NCBI RefSeq assembly: GCF_026163685.1
Contig: NZ_JAOXSR010000012.1
Location: forward strand, 29,776 to 93,775
Reading direction: 5' to 3'
Source: Oerskovia flava
GTDB lineage: Bacteria > Actinomycetota > Actinomycetes > Actinomycetales > Cellulomonadaceae
Length of the DNA: 64,000 nucleotides
In this document: one piece after another, positions 30,275-39,523 of the stretch
How the letters are laid out: each line of letters starts with the position of its first letter
Position numbering within the stretch: position 1 is the stretch's first letter
The notes under the pieces: generated by a model
Databases searched by the model: none
What the model saw: the letters and a program-made list of their open reading frames with translations, nothing else
What the model was told of the DNA's origin: nothing
Made by a program: the position numbers and the translations under genes

Positions 30275-31872
30275 ATCGTCTGGACGCCGCCCAGCGTGCG
30301 GACGGTCTCGATGGTGTCGGCCTCGGCGGCGGACTTGTCGTCGCGGTAGCGCAGCACGCGCGCGAAGCGCAGGGCCAGGCCGCCGGGGTAGCGGGTGGAG
30401 CGTTGCAGGCCGTCGAACGCGATCTCGACGACCTGCTCGGGTCGCACGTGCACGACGTACCCGTCGCGTGACGTCGCGAGCTCGGTGAACCGCTGCGTCT
30501 GCCAGGCCAGCATCTCGTCGGTCATGCCCTTGAACGTCTTGCCGAGCATGACGAACCCGCCGTCGGGGTCGCGCGCGCCGAGGTGGATGTTCGACAACCA
30601 CCCGCTGCGTCGCCCCGACCCCTGCTCGACGGCGAGCACGACGAGGTCGAGCGTGTGCCGGGGCTTGACCTTGACCCAGCCCGCGCCGCGGCGCCCGGCC
30701 GCGTACGGGGCGTCCAAGGCCTTCACGACGACGCCCTCCTGGCCCTGCGCGACGGCGTCGGCGAAGAAGTCGGCCGCCTCGGTGGCGCCGGACGTCACGA
30801 GGCGACGGACCGCGCTGTGCTCCGTGACGGCGTCGAGCACCTCCAGGCGTCGGACGAGCGGCTCGTCGAGCAGGTCCGTGCCGTCCGCGTGCAGGACGTC
30901 GAAGAAGAACGGGGTGAGCTCGAGACTCTCCGCGAGCTCGGCGTCGGAGGCGGGGGCGTCCCGGGTCGCCGAGCGGGAGGCCGTCTCCTGGAAGGGGCGC
31001 GGGACGCCGTCGGGCCCGACGACGAGCGCCTCGCCGTCGAGCACGAGGTCGTCGCCGGGCAGGCGGCGCACGGCCTCGACGATCTCGGGGACGCGCGACG
31101 TGATGTCGTCGAGCGAACGGGTGTAGACGTGCACGTCGTCGCCGCGCCGGTGCACCTGGATGCGGATGCCGTCGAGCTTGACGTCGATCGCGACCTCGAC
31201 GCCGGTCACCTCTCCTTCCGCGCCTCCCGTCGTGCCGACGCCGAGCTTGTCGAACGCGGCGGCGACGTCCGGCGCGGACTGCGCGAGCATCGGGCGCACC
31301 GGTCGCCCGACCTCGAGCGTGAACGTCGCGAGCGCCGCGAGCGGGTCGTCGGCGAGGAGCACGGTCCGGGCCACGGGACCGGTCGCGCCGCGCAGCATCA
31401 CGGCCCGTCGGACGCCGTCGGCGGGGACCCCGACCGCCTCGGCCACCGCGTCGACGACGACGGCGTCGAGCGCACCCTGCCGCAGCTCGCCGGCGACGAG
31501 CCCGCGCAGGAACGCCTGCTCACGCTCGGTGGCGGCTCCGAACAGCGTGGCTGCTGCGGCTCCGCGGGCGGAGTCCGACCCGGGTCCGGACAGCGCGGCC
31601 ATGTGCTCGAACGCGGCGTCGACGTGGGCGACCGTGAGGGTCGCGTCGTCCGCGGGCGGCGGCAGCCCGCGCAGCGACGCCCAGCCGAGGCCCGTGCGGC
31701 GCTGGCGCAGCGCCCCGGCGAGGTAGGCGACGGCGATCTCGACGTCCGACCCGGGGTCCGTGCCCGACGTCGCGGCGCGGCGCAGCAGGTCCGCGATCGC
31801 GGCACGCTTGGCGAGCCGGGAACGGGTGGCGGCGACGGCGTCGGACGTCGCGGTGACCTCGGCGAGGAGCAT
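30271..31872 (-). CDS. ATP-dependent DNA ligase
   Basis: A 533-residue ligase with the domain order of type I enzymes: an N-terminal DNA-binding domain (about 1-200), then the adenylation domain with active-site Lys232 in IDVKLDGIR, motif III LDGEAL, motif [12 protein letters not shown], motif [13 protein letters not shown] and WVKVKP, and a C-terminal OB fold. The length and N-terminal domain match mycobacterial LigB. It joins nicks using ATP and is accessory to the NAD-dependent LigA; a repair role is likely. It stands alone, convergent with a small membrane-protein gene. Confidence 0.92.
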   Translation of the reverse strand: MLLAEVTATSDAVAATRSRLAKRAAIADLLRRAATSGTDPGSDVEIAVAYLAGALRQRRTGLGWASLRGLPPPADDATLTVAHVDAAFEHMAALSGPGSDSARGAAAATLFGAATEREQAFLRGLVAGELRQGALDAVVVDAVAEAVGVPADGVRRAVMLRGATGPVARTVLLADDPLAALATFTLEVGRPVRPMLAQSAPDVAAAFDKLGVGTTGGAEGEVTGVEVAIDVKLDGIRIQVHRRGDDVHVYTRSLDDITSRVPEIVEAVRRLPGDDLVLDGEALVVGPDGVPRPFQETASRSATRDAPASDAELAESLELTPFFFDVLHADGTDLLDEPLVRRLEVLDAVTEHSAVRRLVTSGATEAADFFADAVAQGQEGVVVKALDAPYAAGRRGAGWVKVKPRHTLDLVVLAVEQGSGRRSGWLSNIHLGARDPDGGFVMLGKTFKGMTDEMLAWQTQRFTELATSRDGYVVHVRPEQVVEIAFDGLQRSTRYPGGLALRFARVLRYRDDKSAAEADTIETVRTLGGVQTI

Positions 31873-31938
31873 GCTCCATCCTCACGCCGCACCGTGCGCG
31901 CCGCTCGCCGACCCGTCCGGGCTGGTAGAACTGGTCGC

Positions 31939-32649
31939 ATGGCGACGCGCTACGTGAGCGACCTCGCGCGAGCGAACTGGAGCTCGCTCATCTGCGGCGC
32001 CGTGGGCGCCGGGGCCGCCATCCTGTACCTGAGCCGGAGCCCCGACCCCGACGCGATCGGCACCACGACCATCTTCATGGTGTTCTACCTCGCTGCGTGG
32101 CCGACGTTCGTGGGGACGTACCTGGTGTGGACGCACGTCGTGTACGCCCGGCAGGGCCCGCGGGAGCTGGATGCCGCCGCTCAGCGCGAGCGGCAGTCCT
32201 TGCGACGGCGGTGGATCAAGTTCTTCGGCTACGGCGGAGCGACGAGCTGGGCGTTGACCGGCGCCGTCGTCGCCGTGGCCCTGACGATCGTCGTCGCACA
32301 GGATCCGGCCTTCCGCGACAACTGGATCTACACCCTCCTCGGTCTGCTGACGGTCGCGAGCTCGTGGGCGCTCATGGTCTACTCGTTCGCGCTCGAGTAC
32401 CTGCGACTCGCGACGGACCGTTCCGAGTCCGGCCCGAGCATCGAGGTGAACGTCGAGGGTGACAGGCGGTTCACGGACTACCTCACCCTCGCCGTGCTGG
32501 TGTCGACGATGGCCGCGACGGTGTCGGCGACCATCCGCTCGCGTCGTGCGTGGACACTCGTCCGCGTCAACGTCCTCTTCGCCTTCACGTTCAACTCCGT
32601 CATCGTCGCGATGATGGTCTCGCTCCTCTTCGGCGGACTACTGACCTGA
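31939..32649 (+). CDS. DUF1345-family membrane protein
   Basis: A 236-residue protein with about six transmembrane helices. The segment [19 protein letters not shown] and the C-terminal [20 protein letters not shown] fit the DUF1345 family of predicted membrane proteins. No function is known. It is divergent from the DNA ligase gene with 66 bases between, and no ribosome binding site is evident before the ATG at 31939. Confidence 0.8.
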   Translation: MATRYVSDLARANWSSLICGAVGAGAAILYLSRSPDPDAIGTTTIFMVFYLAAWPTFVGTYLVWTHVVYARQGPRELDAAAQRERQSLRRRWIKFFGYGGATSWALTGAVVAVALTIVVAQDPAFRDNWIYTLLGLLTVASSWALMVYSFALEYLRLATDRSESGPSIEVNVEGDRRFTDYLTLAVLVSTMAATVSATIRSRRAWTLVRVNVLFAFTFNSVIVAMMVSLLFGGLLT

Positions 32650-32770
32650 GCACCGCTCGATCACACCGCGGCCGTCGCCCGGCGCTCCTGGCCCAGGGTC
32701 GCTGCGGCTCGGCTCATCGTTTCGAGCCTAGGGTGGCGCGACCGCGCGACGTCGGGCAAGGTCGTGAGGG

Positions 32771-34492
32771 ATGACTGGATCGATGACGACCCCACGCGCC
32801 CGAGTCCTCTCCGCCGCCACCGTCGCGGCCCTACTCGTCGGCGGGATCCCCGCCGCTGCCGGTGCCTCTCCACCCACCGCGCCCACGACGGCACCCACAG
32901 CACCTACCGCGCACCAGGTCGACGCGCCCGTCCCGGAGATCGCCTGGGTGGCGTGCGACGGCGAGGGCCTGGAGGCGTACGAGTGCGCCGACGTCGAGGT
33001 GCCGTCCGACTACGACCGCCCCCAGGGACGCACGACGACGATCGCCCTCACCCGGCTGCCCGCGACGGGCACGGGCGAGCCCACGGGCAGCGTGCTGGTG
33101 AACTTCGGCGGCCCGGGCGGCCCGGGTGTCGAGACGCTGCACCTGGTGGGCGAGGTCATGTTCGACCCGGAGGTGCGCGAGAACTTCGACGTGGTCGGCT
33201 TCGACCCGCGCGGCGTCGGGCAGTCCGACCCGGTGACGTGCTTCCGGGACGCGGAGCGGGAGAACGCGCTGCTGATGTCCTTGCCCGCGATCCCGCTGAC
33301 GTCGGGCGAGGAGCGGCGCACGATCGCCGGGTTCGCGACGATCGCCGCGGGGTGCCAGCTCATCTCGGGGGACCGGCTCGCGACGTCGTCGACCGCGAAC
33401 GTGGCCCGCGACATGGACCTGCTGCGCCAGGCGCTCGGCGACGAGGAGCTGACGTACGTCGGATACTCCTACGGCACGATCCTCGGGGCGACGTACTCGG
33501 CGCTCTTCCCGGACCGGGTCCGGGCACTCGTCCTCGACGGCACGATCGACCCGGTCGAGTGGTCGGGCAAGGGTTCGAGCGACTCGATCGGCACCCGGAC
33601 CCGGCAGGGCGCCGGTGCGACGGAGACGTTCGACGAGTTCACGCGTCTGTGCGCCGAGGCCGGCTCGGAAGGGTGCGCTCTCGCAGCGCTCGGCGACCCG
33701 GCCGACGTCGTCGAGGACGTGTATGCCGCGCTGCGGGAGTCGCCGGTGGAGGTGCCGATCAGCGAGGACGAGACGGTGCGGATCACCTACGGCGACGTCG
33801 TCGGGCTCGCCTTCCAGTCGCTCTACAACACGGCCGGCTGGCAGGACCTCGCCCTGGCGTTCGCCGAGCTCGCGGTCCTCACCGGCGTCTCCGGGCCGAG
33901 CATGCGCGCGCAGGGCGGCGACCTGCCGATCGTCGGCGACCTCCTGCGCCGCCTGGGCCTGGCCGAGGACTACCCGTCGATCGGCGGGGCGCTCGCGAGC
34001 ATGTGCATGGACACGCACAACCCGCTGCGCTCGTGGCAGTACCCCGCGCACGCGGACGCGCAGGACGAGCTGTACCCGCACTTCGGACGGATGCGCGCCT
34101 GGGTCGGTGCGCAGTGCGCGCCGGTCCTCGTGCGCGACACCGATGCCTACACCGGACCGTGGGAGCAGACGACGCAGGAGCCGGTGCTCGTGATCGGCAC
34201 CCGGTTCGACCCGGCGACGCCCTACTCCTTCACCGAGCCGTACGCGGCCCACTACCCCGACGCGCGGGTGCTGACCGTCGAGGGCTGGGGCCACACGACC
34301 CTCGGCGCGAGCGTGTGCGCCGACGCCGCGATCGCCCGGTACCTCGTCGACGGCGAGGCGCCCACCGAGGCGACGTGCGAGCAGGACCTCGTGCCGTTCG
34401 GTCCCGCGCTGCGTGCCGCCGAGAGCGACGAGCGAGCGCAGCTGCGCGACGACGTCGGCCGCCTCGTGTGGCAGTCGGGGCCTCTTGGTTGA
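32771..34492 (+). CDS. Secreted alpha/beta hydrolase (TAP-like, tripeptidyl aminopeptidase type)
   Basis: A 573-residue exported enzyme. A signal peptide (residues 1-32) and a Thr/Pro/Ala-rich stretch precede the hydrolase domain. The oxyanion region is NFGGPGGPG (111-119), the nucleophile is Ser233 in GYSYGT, and the C-terminal TAP-like domain carries the acid (GTRFDPATPY) and the histidine (EGWGHTT). This is the Streptomyces tripeptidyl aminopeptidase architecture, which trims peptides or cleaves hydrophobic esters outside the cell. An in-frame ATG at 32783 is an alternative start. Confidence 0.88.
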   Translation: MTGSMTTPRARVLSAATVAALLVGGIPAAAGASPPTAPTTAPTAPTAHQVDAPVPEIAWVACDGEGLEAYECADVEVPSDYDRPQGRTTTIALTRLPATGTGEPTGSVLVNFGGPGGPGVETLHLVGEVMFDPEVRENFDVVGFDPRGVGQSDPVTCFRDAERENALLMSLPAIPLTSGEERRTIAGFATIAAGCQLISGDRLATSSTANVARDMDLLRQALGDEELTYVGYSYGTILGATYSALFPDRVRALVLDGTIDPVEWSGKGSSDSIGTRTRQGAGATETFDEFTRLCAEAGSEGCALAALGDPADVVEDVYAALRESPVEVPISEDETVRITYGDVVGLAFQSLYNTAGWQDLALAFAELAVLTGVSGPSMRAQGGDLPIVGDLLRRLGLAEDYPSIGGALASMCMDTHNPLRSWQYPAHADAQDELYPHFGRMRAWVGAQCAPVLVRDTDAYTGPWEQTTQEPVLVIGTRFDPATPYSFTEPYAAHYPDARVLTVEGWGHTTLGASVCADAAIARYLVDGEAPTEATCEQDLVPFGPALRAAESDERAQLRDDVGRLVWQSGPLG

Positions 34493-34895
34493 CGGGCACC
34501 AGGTCCCCTCACCGGCACCACGAGGCGACGGCGCCCTCGCCCTCGTCGCAGTCCTGGCGCTCCTGCTCGGGCTGCTCGCCGCGCTCGCACCCGTGGCGAC
34601 CGAGAAGTACCGCTACGGCGGCGACGGTGCGCTCGCCTGCGTGATGGGTGACGACGCGCCGCCGGGCTTCGACGCCTACGTCGACCGGGTGGACGGCACG
34701 TTCGCGTACTTCCCGGCGCGCGTCGAGTGCCGGTGGGACCTGCCGGACGGGAGCGAGGTGCGGACCTTGCGGCCGATCAGCACGAGCAGCACCGTGGTCT
34801 CGCTCGTGGGCTGCGGGCTCGGGCTCGTCGGCCTCGTGGTGGTGACCGTCCGCCGAGCGCGCCGACGGGGTGTCGTCGCCGTCTCCCAGCGGTAG
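34485..34895 (+). CDS. Small membrane protein of unknown function
   Basis: A 136-residue protein with two transmembrane helices (ALALVAVLALLLGLLAALAP and VVSLVGCGLGLVGLVVVTV) around an external domain of about 60 residues. The external domain has two cysteines (ALACVMG; RVECRWDL) and may fold as a small disulphide-bonded module. The only start that keeps the first helix is TTG at 34485, inside the end of the hydrolase gene. Downstream GTG or ATG codons would truncate that helix. Function unknown. Confidence 0.55.
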   Translation: MVDGHQVPSPAPRGDGALALVAVLALLLGLLAALAPVATEKYRYGGDGALACVMGDDAPPGFDAYVDRVDGTFAYFPARVECRWDLPDGSEVRTLRPISTSSTVVSLVGCGLGLVGLVVVTVRRARRRGVVAVSQR

Positions 34896-34964
34896 CACGC
34901 CCCGACCTGCCCGTGTGTGGTGCCGCGGGCTACGCTGCGAGCGACGCCGACGAAGGAGTGGGAC

Positions 34965-35726
34965 GTGCAGATCAGCGGCAAGGTGGCCCTGGTGACAGGA
35001 GGGGCCTCGGGCCTCGGACGGGCGAGCGTGGAGGAGCTGGTCCGCGCGGGGGCGCGGGTCGTGATCGCGGACCTCCCGACGTCCGACGGCGCAGCGGTGG
35101 CCGAGAAGATCGGCGACGCGGTGCGGTTCGTCCCCACGGACGTGACGAGCGAGGCCGACGTCGCCCGCGCCGTCGACGCGGCGGGCGACCTCGGCGGTCT
35201 GCACGTCGCGGTGAGCTGCGCCGGGATCGTGCTCGCGCAGCGCACGCTCGGCAAGCAGGGGGTGCACGCGCTCGACGCGTTCGCGCGGGTGGTCGACGTC
35301 AATCTCGTCGGCACGTTCAACGTCGCCCGGCTCGCGGCGCAGCGCATGGCCGAGCAGGAGCCCGACGGCGAGGAGCGGGGTGTGATCGTCGCGACCGCCT
35401 CGGTCGCGGCGTACGACGGGCAGGTCGGGCAGGCCGCGTACGCGGCCTCGAAGGCGGGGGTCGCGGGGATGACGCTCCCGCTCGCGCGCGACCTCGCCGG
35501 CCTGCAGATCCGGGTCATGACCGTCGCGCCCGGGATCTTCCACACGCCGATGATGGCGTCCCTGCCCGACGAGGCGCAGGAGTCGCTCGCCGCGCAGGTC
35601 CCGCACCCGCGCCGCCTCGGACGCCCCGCGGAGTTCGCCCAGCTCGTCCGGGCGATCGTCGAGAACCCCATGCTCAACGGCGAGGTGATCCGCCTCGACG
35701 GGGCGATCCGGATGGCGCCGCGCTGA
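34965..35726 (+). CDS. SDR-family oxidoreductase (3-hydroxyacyl-CoA dehydrogenase type 2-like)
   Basis: A 253-residue Rossmann-fold enzyme. The NAD-binding TGGASGLG is at 11-18, and catalytic Ser146, Tyr159 and Lys163 lie in ATAS and YAASK. The pattern [14 protein letters not shown] and the close resemblance to HSD17B10/3-hydroxyacyl-CoA dehydrogenase type 2 suggest oxidation of short or branched acyl-CoA intermediates with NAD. GAAGGAG precedes the GTG at 34965. It stands alone, convergent with the levanase gene. Confidence 0.88.
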   Translation: MQISGKVALVTGGASGLGRASVEELVRAGARVVIADLPTSDGAAVAEKIGDAVRFVPTDVTSEADVARAVDAAGDLGGLHVAVSCAGIVLAQRTLGKQGVHALDAFARVVDVNLVGTFNVARLAAQRMAEQEPDGEERGVIVATASVAAYDGQVGQAAYAASKAGVAGMTLPLARDLAGLQIRVMTVAPGIFHTPMMASLPDEAQESLAAQVPHPRRLGRPAEFAQLVRAIVENPMLNGEVIRLDGAIRMAPR

Positions 35727-35728
35727 CC

Positions 35729-35744
35729 GGCGCTCGTCAGCGCC
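35729..35744. terminator. Possible bidirectional terminator between SDR and GH32 genes
   Basis: GGCGCT and AGCGCC form a 6-bp stem with the loop CGTC. The hairpin overlaps the stop codon of the levanase gene. Confidence 0.4.
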
Positions 35745-37401
35745 AGATCGACGCCAGGCGTGTCACCTCGATCGAGCGGACCGTCGCCGTCCCGCCGCGG
35801 GCGTAGACCGACAGGCCGTCGGTCCCCTCGCCCGGGTAGACGACCAGCGTCCCCGTGAGGGCGCCGTCGTCGGCGAACGCCTCGACGGACGACTCGTCCA
35901 CCAGCACGCGCAGGCGCACCACGCCGTCCACGGGTGCGTACGCCGCGGTGCGACGCACACCGAAGTCGGCGTCCGCACCCGACCGGTCCAGGAGCGTCGT
36001 GACGCCGCCCTGCGTCCGGTCCAGGAAGAACCCGTCGGGACCGACCCCGACGACCGTCGCCTCCGCCACCGACCCGTCCTCGCCGCGCCGCTCGCGCACC
36101 CGTAGTCCCACCTCCTCGGCGTCGCCGACGTCGATCTCGGCGAGCACCTCGAACGTCCCGCCGGGGGAGTCGAGCACGACGTCGCCGTCCTCGACCGCGA
36201 GGTCGGTGACCGTCGTCGTCTCCTCGTCCAGCACCTCGAGCTCGGGCACCGGCGCCTGCGCGAGGACGTACCCGCCGTCGGCCAGCACCTCGCCCGACGG
36301 CGCCGCCGCACCCGGGTCGACGCGGCGCAGCGAGAGCTCGCGCGGGACGCTCATCGCGTTCTGCCACGGCGCCGTCGGTGCGGCGTACGGGAACCGCCAG
36401 TCGCCCATCCAGCCCATCCAGAGCCGGCGCCCGTCGGGCGCGTTCTCGAACGTCTGCGCGGCGTAGAAGTCCTGACCGACATCCGTCACCTGCACGGTCT
36501 CCGGGGGCGTGGTGGGGTCGCGCACGAACGTCGTCCCGTCGAAGTCGCCGACGAAGTACTGCGCCGTCGAGCCGGCCGTCTCCTCGGAGGCACCCACGCT
36601 CACGGTGAGCACCCAGCGCGTGTCGTCCGGGTTCCCGTCGACGGGCAGGGGGAACAGGTCCGGGCACTCCCACACCGCCGAGTGCAGACCCTGCCCCTCG
36701 CCGAACGTGCTGAGCGGCTCCCAGTCCAGGAGGTCGGGCGAGCCGTGGAGCTCGACGACGCCGCCGACGGAGACGACCATGACCCACCGGCTCGTCGGGT
36801 CGTGCCAGAACACCTTGGGGTCACGGAAGTCGGTGCGCCCGTCGTTCGGGATCACCGGGTTGCCGGCGAACCGCTCCCAGGTGCGACCGCGGTCCGTGCT
36901 GTACGCGACCGACTGCGCCTCACCGCCCTCGGTCGAGGTGTAGACCGCGACGAGGCCGCCCTCGCCCTCGGGGAACAGGCCCGACGTGTTCCCGCCGTCC
37001 ACGACGGCGCTCCCGGACAGCGCCTGACCGAGCTCGTCGTGCTCGAGCGCCGTGGGGAGCGTCTCCCAGTGCACGAGGTCCGTGCTCACCGCGTGCGCCC
37101 AGGTCCCGTCCTGCTGGTGGAACAGGTGCCACTCGCCCTCGAACCACACGAGCCCGTTCGGGTCGGCGAGCCGACCCTCGGGCGGGCTGTAGTGGAACTG
37201 GGGACGCCACTGCTCGGTGTACGCGTCCGGCCCCGCTGCGGGGGGTGAGGTCGTGCCCGACGGCGACCGGTCGTCGTCGGGCACGCCCGTGCATCCTGCG
37301 AGGAGGGTGAGGACGAGCGCGGCGGACACCGCGACCCCGCGGGACGGGGTGCGCGGTGCCGCCGCAGGACCGGCTCTCGTCATCGTGGCCATGCTAGGCA
37401 T
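35737..37401 (-). CDS. GH32 glycoside hydrolase lipoprotein (levanase/exo-inulinase type)
   Basis: A 554-residue exported lipoprotein (lipobox LAGC, Cys37). The five-blade propeller carries nucleophile Asp80 in ADPNG, transition-state Asp194 in FRDPK and acid/base Glu245 in WECPD; a beta-sandwich module fills the last 150 residues. These are the GH32 catalytic motifs for removing fructose from levan, inulin or sucrose. It lies 40 bases downstream of the levansucrase gene on the same strand, so the pair can make and mobilise levan. The start at 37401 has GGAG seven bases upstream; ATG 37392 is possible. Confidence 0.92.
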   Translation of the reverse strand: MPSMATMTRAGPAAAPRTPSRGVAVSAALVLTLLAGCTGVPDDDRSPSGTTSPPAAGPDAYTEQWRPQFHYSPPEGRLADPNGLVWFEGEWHLFHQQDGTWAHAVSTDLVHWETLPTALEHDELGQALSGSAVVDGGNTSGLFPEGEGGLVAVYTSTEGGEAQSVAYSTDRGRTWERFAGNPVIPNDGRTDFRDPKVFWHDPTSRWVMVVSVGGVVELHGSPDLLDWEPLSTFGEGQGLHSAVWECPDLFPLPVDGNPDDTRWVLTVSVGASEETAGSTAQYFVGDFDGTTFVRDPTTPPETVQVTDVGQDFYAAQTFENAPDGRRLWMGWMGDWRFPYAAPTAPWQNAMSVPRELSLRRVDPGAAAPSGEVLADGGYVLAQAPVPELEVLDEETTTVTDLAVEDGDVVLDSPGGTFEVLAEIDVGDAEEVGLRVRERRGEDGSVAEATVVGVGPDGFFLDRTQGGVTTLLDRSGADADFGVRRTAAYAPVDGVVRLRVLVDESSVEAFADDGALTGTLVVYPGEGTDGLSVYARGGTATVRSIEVTRLASIWR

Positions 37402-37441
37402 CGCCGCGCTCCGCCGCCCCGCGGGGGGTTCTGATCCGGGA

Positions 37442-39187
37442 CTAGGGGAACGGCCTCGGGTCAGGTTCGGGCGAGACGTCCTGCTCGGCGTTGGCCGGGA
37501 TGTCCCCGTAGCCGCCGAGTCCGTCGTCGCCGTAGGAGCGGTCCACGACCGCGCTGGTCCCGGCGATGTTCAGCCGGACCGTCGGGGCGAGCGTCCCACC
37601 GCGTCGCACGTCCGGGTTGCCGATCGCGTCGATGAAGGACTCGACGAGACCGTTCGGCATCACGTAGTGCGAGTACGACTGGAACGTGTGCGCCGTCTGG
37701 AACGGATCCGGGCTCGACGGGGTGCCGACCGCGAAGTTGAGGTTCGTCGGGTTGCCCAGGGCGAGGCCGCTGCCCTCGTTGAGCGGCTGGTAGTCGGAAC
37801 GGATGCCGTCACCCACGAACCCGTAGACGCCGTCCGGCCCGTCGAGGTACCAGAACCGCGGGTCGACGGAGTCGGTGTCCGGTCCGCGCGCCCACGTGTG
37901 CCGGTGCGTGATCGTGAACAGGTAGTACTTCGAGCCCTGCACATAGATCTGCGGTCGCTCCGTCTGGTCGTTGACGCAGTTGGCCGACAGGATCGGCGGC
38001 AGGTACCGCCACTCGGTCATCGCCCTGTTCTCCGCCACGGCCAGTCCGACGTTGGCCATCTGGACGTTCGCCCCGGACGCCGTCACTGTCTCGGGCAGCT
38101 CCGCGTACGGGTCACCCTCGCGGTACCCGAGGTCCTCGGCGGTGCAGGGCACGGCCCCGCGATCACCGCCGGTGTTGCCCTCGAACACCATGTACTCCGG
38201 GCTGTTCTCGTCGTTCGGGTCCTGGAACGTGAACGGGTCGCGGAAGTTCACGAACGAGTTCTGCTCGCGGGTCTGGTAGAACGTCCCGTCGGGGACGAGG
38301 AGCTCGTGCTGGTCGCGCGCGCCCGTGAGCCAGACGCCGTCCTCGTCGGCGAAGATCCGCAGCTCGGTCTGGACGATCCGCGGGTCGGCAGGCTGGATCT
38401 CCTGGTCGTTCGCGTCCCGGTAGAAGGCGACCGCCGTGTAGAACAGCCGCAGCTTGTTGCCCTCCATGATCCGGGTCGACCCGGACCACTCGGTGACCGT
38501 CGAGAACGACTGGTCCTCGAAGATCGCGCCGGCCGCGCCGTCAGGGAACACGTGGCCCCCGTACGTCCAGCCGCCGTTCTCCGGCCGGTCCTCCGCCGGA
38601 ATCCCTGCGGGCCGGTAGAAGAACGCGATCCGCGCGTGCGTGTGCCGGTCGTCGAACGTGTACCCGGCCGTCGAGTCCGCGACCAAAGAGAAGATGACCT
38701 CCCAGCCCTTGAAGCTCAGCTGGTCCGAGTTCTCGTCCGTGAGCGTCCAGGTGTCCCAGACCCAGACCTGTGTGCCGTCGGAGTCCACGAGGACCGGGAA
38801 GTCCTGCGGAATCGCCGGCATCGTGTACTCCTCCGGCATGGAGTTCTCGCCCGCGGGCGCAGTCGGGTCGGTCATCGCCCGCAGCTGGAGCGCGTCGGCA
38901 CGCGTCCATCGGGCGGTGAAGTCGTCCTCTGGGTCGTACGCCTGCTGGCTGTGGATCGACGGTGCCGGGAATCCCGGGAACCGGAACGGAGTGACCGTCC
39001 CGTCCTCGGTCGACTCGTCGACCGGTGGTGCGTCGTCGCTCGTCGATGGGTCAGACGGCGCCTGATCGTCCTCCGCCCCGAAGGCGGTCGTGGAACCGAG
39101 AGTGACGGTCCCGAGGAGGAGTCCGGTGGCGAGCAGTCCGCTCACCAGCCCCCTTGTGCGTGGTCGTGTGCGTGTCGAAGACTTCAC
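37442..39187 (-). CDS. sacB: Levansucrase (GH68), secreted
   Basis: A 581-residue exported enzyme with a signal peptide (residues 1-37) and an acidic Ser/Thr/Asp-rich linker. The GH68 catalytic triad is Asp145 (VWDTW, nucleophile), Asp317 (FRDPF, stabiliser) and Glu410 (TERPQIY, acid/base). It splits sucrose, releases glucose and transfers fructose to growing levan. AAGG lies about ten bases before the GTG start. A consensus -35 and a CRP-like site lie about 70-95 bases upstream. It is the first gene of a sacB-levanase operon; GH68 enzymes making inulin (inulosucrase) are the main alternative. Confidence 0.92.
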   Translation of the reverse strand: MKSSTRTRPRTRGLVSGLLATGLLLGTVTLGSTTAFGAEDDQAPSDPSTSDDAPPVDESTEDGTVTPFRFPGFPAPSIHSQQAYDPEDDFTARWTRADALQLRAMTDPTAPAGENSMPEEYTMPAIPQDFPVLVDSDGTQVWVWDTWTLTDENSDQLSFKGWEVIFSLVADSTAGYTFDDRHTHARIAFFYRPAGIPAEDRPENGGWTYGGHVFPDGAAGAIFEDQSFSTVTEWSGSTRIMEGNKLRLFYTAVAFYRDANDQEIQPADPRIVQTELRIFADEDGVWLTGARDQHELLVPDGTFYQTREQNSFVNFRDPFTFQDPNDENSPEYMVFEGNTGGDRGAVPCTAEDLGYREGDPYAELPETVTASGANVQMANVGLAVAENRAMTEWRYLPPILSANCVNDQTERPQIYVQGSKYYLFTITHRHTWARGPDTDSVDPRFWYLDGPDGVYGFVGDGIRSDYQPLNEGSGLALGNPTNLNFAVGTPSSPDPFQTAHTFQSYSHYVMPNGLVESFIDAIGNPDVRRGGTLAPTVRLNIAGTSAVVDRSYGDDGLGGYGDIPANAEQDVSPEPDPRPFP

Positions 39188-39523
39188 GTCCGTTCACCTT
39201 CTGCTGGAAGCGTGAGCGTCTTCGTCCGAACGGTTTCCCCCAACCGCGATCTAACGTAGTGTGATCTGTGCCACATTTGTCAAGGGTTTGCGAACAAGTC
39301 GCGGATCCGCCCCCACGGGGCAGTACGAAGGTGAGGACACCAGGGGCGGTCCGCCGCCCCACCGGTCGACACGTCACAGCCGACCCGCACTCCGCGGCTT
39401 CGACCGAACAGCTCGCACGCAGAACGACCGTGCAACTCTTCCCCCTCCATGCAGACCGGACCGCGCTGGCATGCCCCGCGCGGTAGCGCCCTCGGGCGCA
39501 TCCCGACTAGCTCATGGAGCATC
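39188..39523. other. 336-bp gene-free region between levansucrase and choice-of-anchor L genes
   Basis: It holds the levansucrase promoter and the CRP-like site in its left half. The right half, about 39290-39523, shows no coding sequence that I trust and no strong palindrome. The right-hand gene must have its promoter here, with GGAG at about 39516 as its ribosome binding site. Confidence 0.6.
39253..39283 (-). promoter_or_regulatory. Levansucrase promoter with CRP/GlxR-like site
   Basis: On the minus strand TTGACA (39283-39278) is a consensus -35 and TACGTT (39258-39253) a fair -10 at 19-base spacing. Between them TGTGA-N6-CCACA (39260-39275, plus-strand reading) matches nine of ten positions of the TGTGA-N6-TCACA site of CRP/GlxR. 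A regulator bound there would block RNA polymerase, fitting cAMP-linked carbon control. Confidence 0.55.

Noticed and set aside
35737..37401. Sucrose-6-phosphate hydrolase
   Set aside because: The protein has a lipoprotein signal and acts outside the cell, where sucrose-6-phosphate is not available.
37217..39259. 680-codon open frame on the plus strand across the levanase and levansucrase genes
   Set aside because: It runs antisense through two genes with intact catalytic motifs and shows no recognisable protein features.
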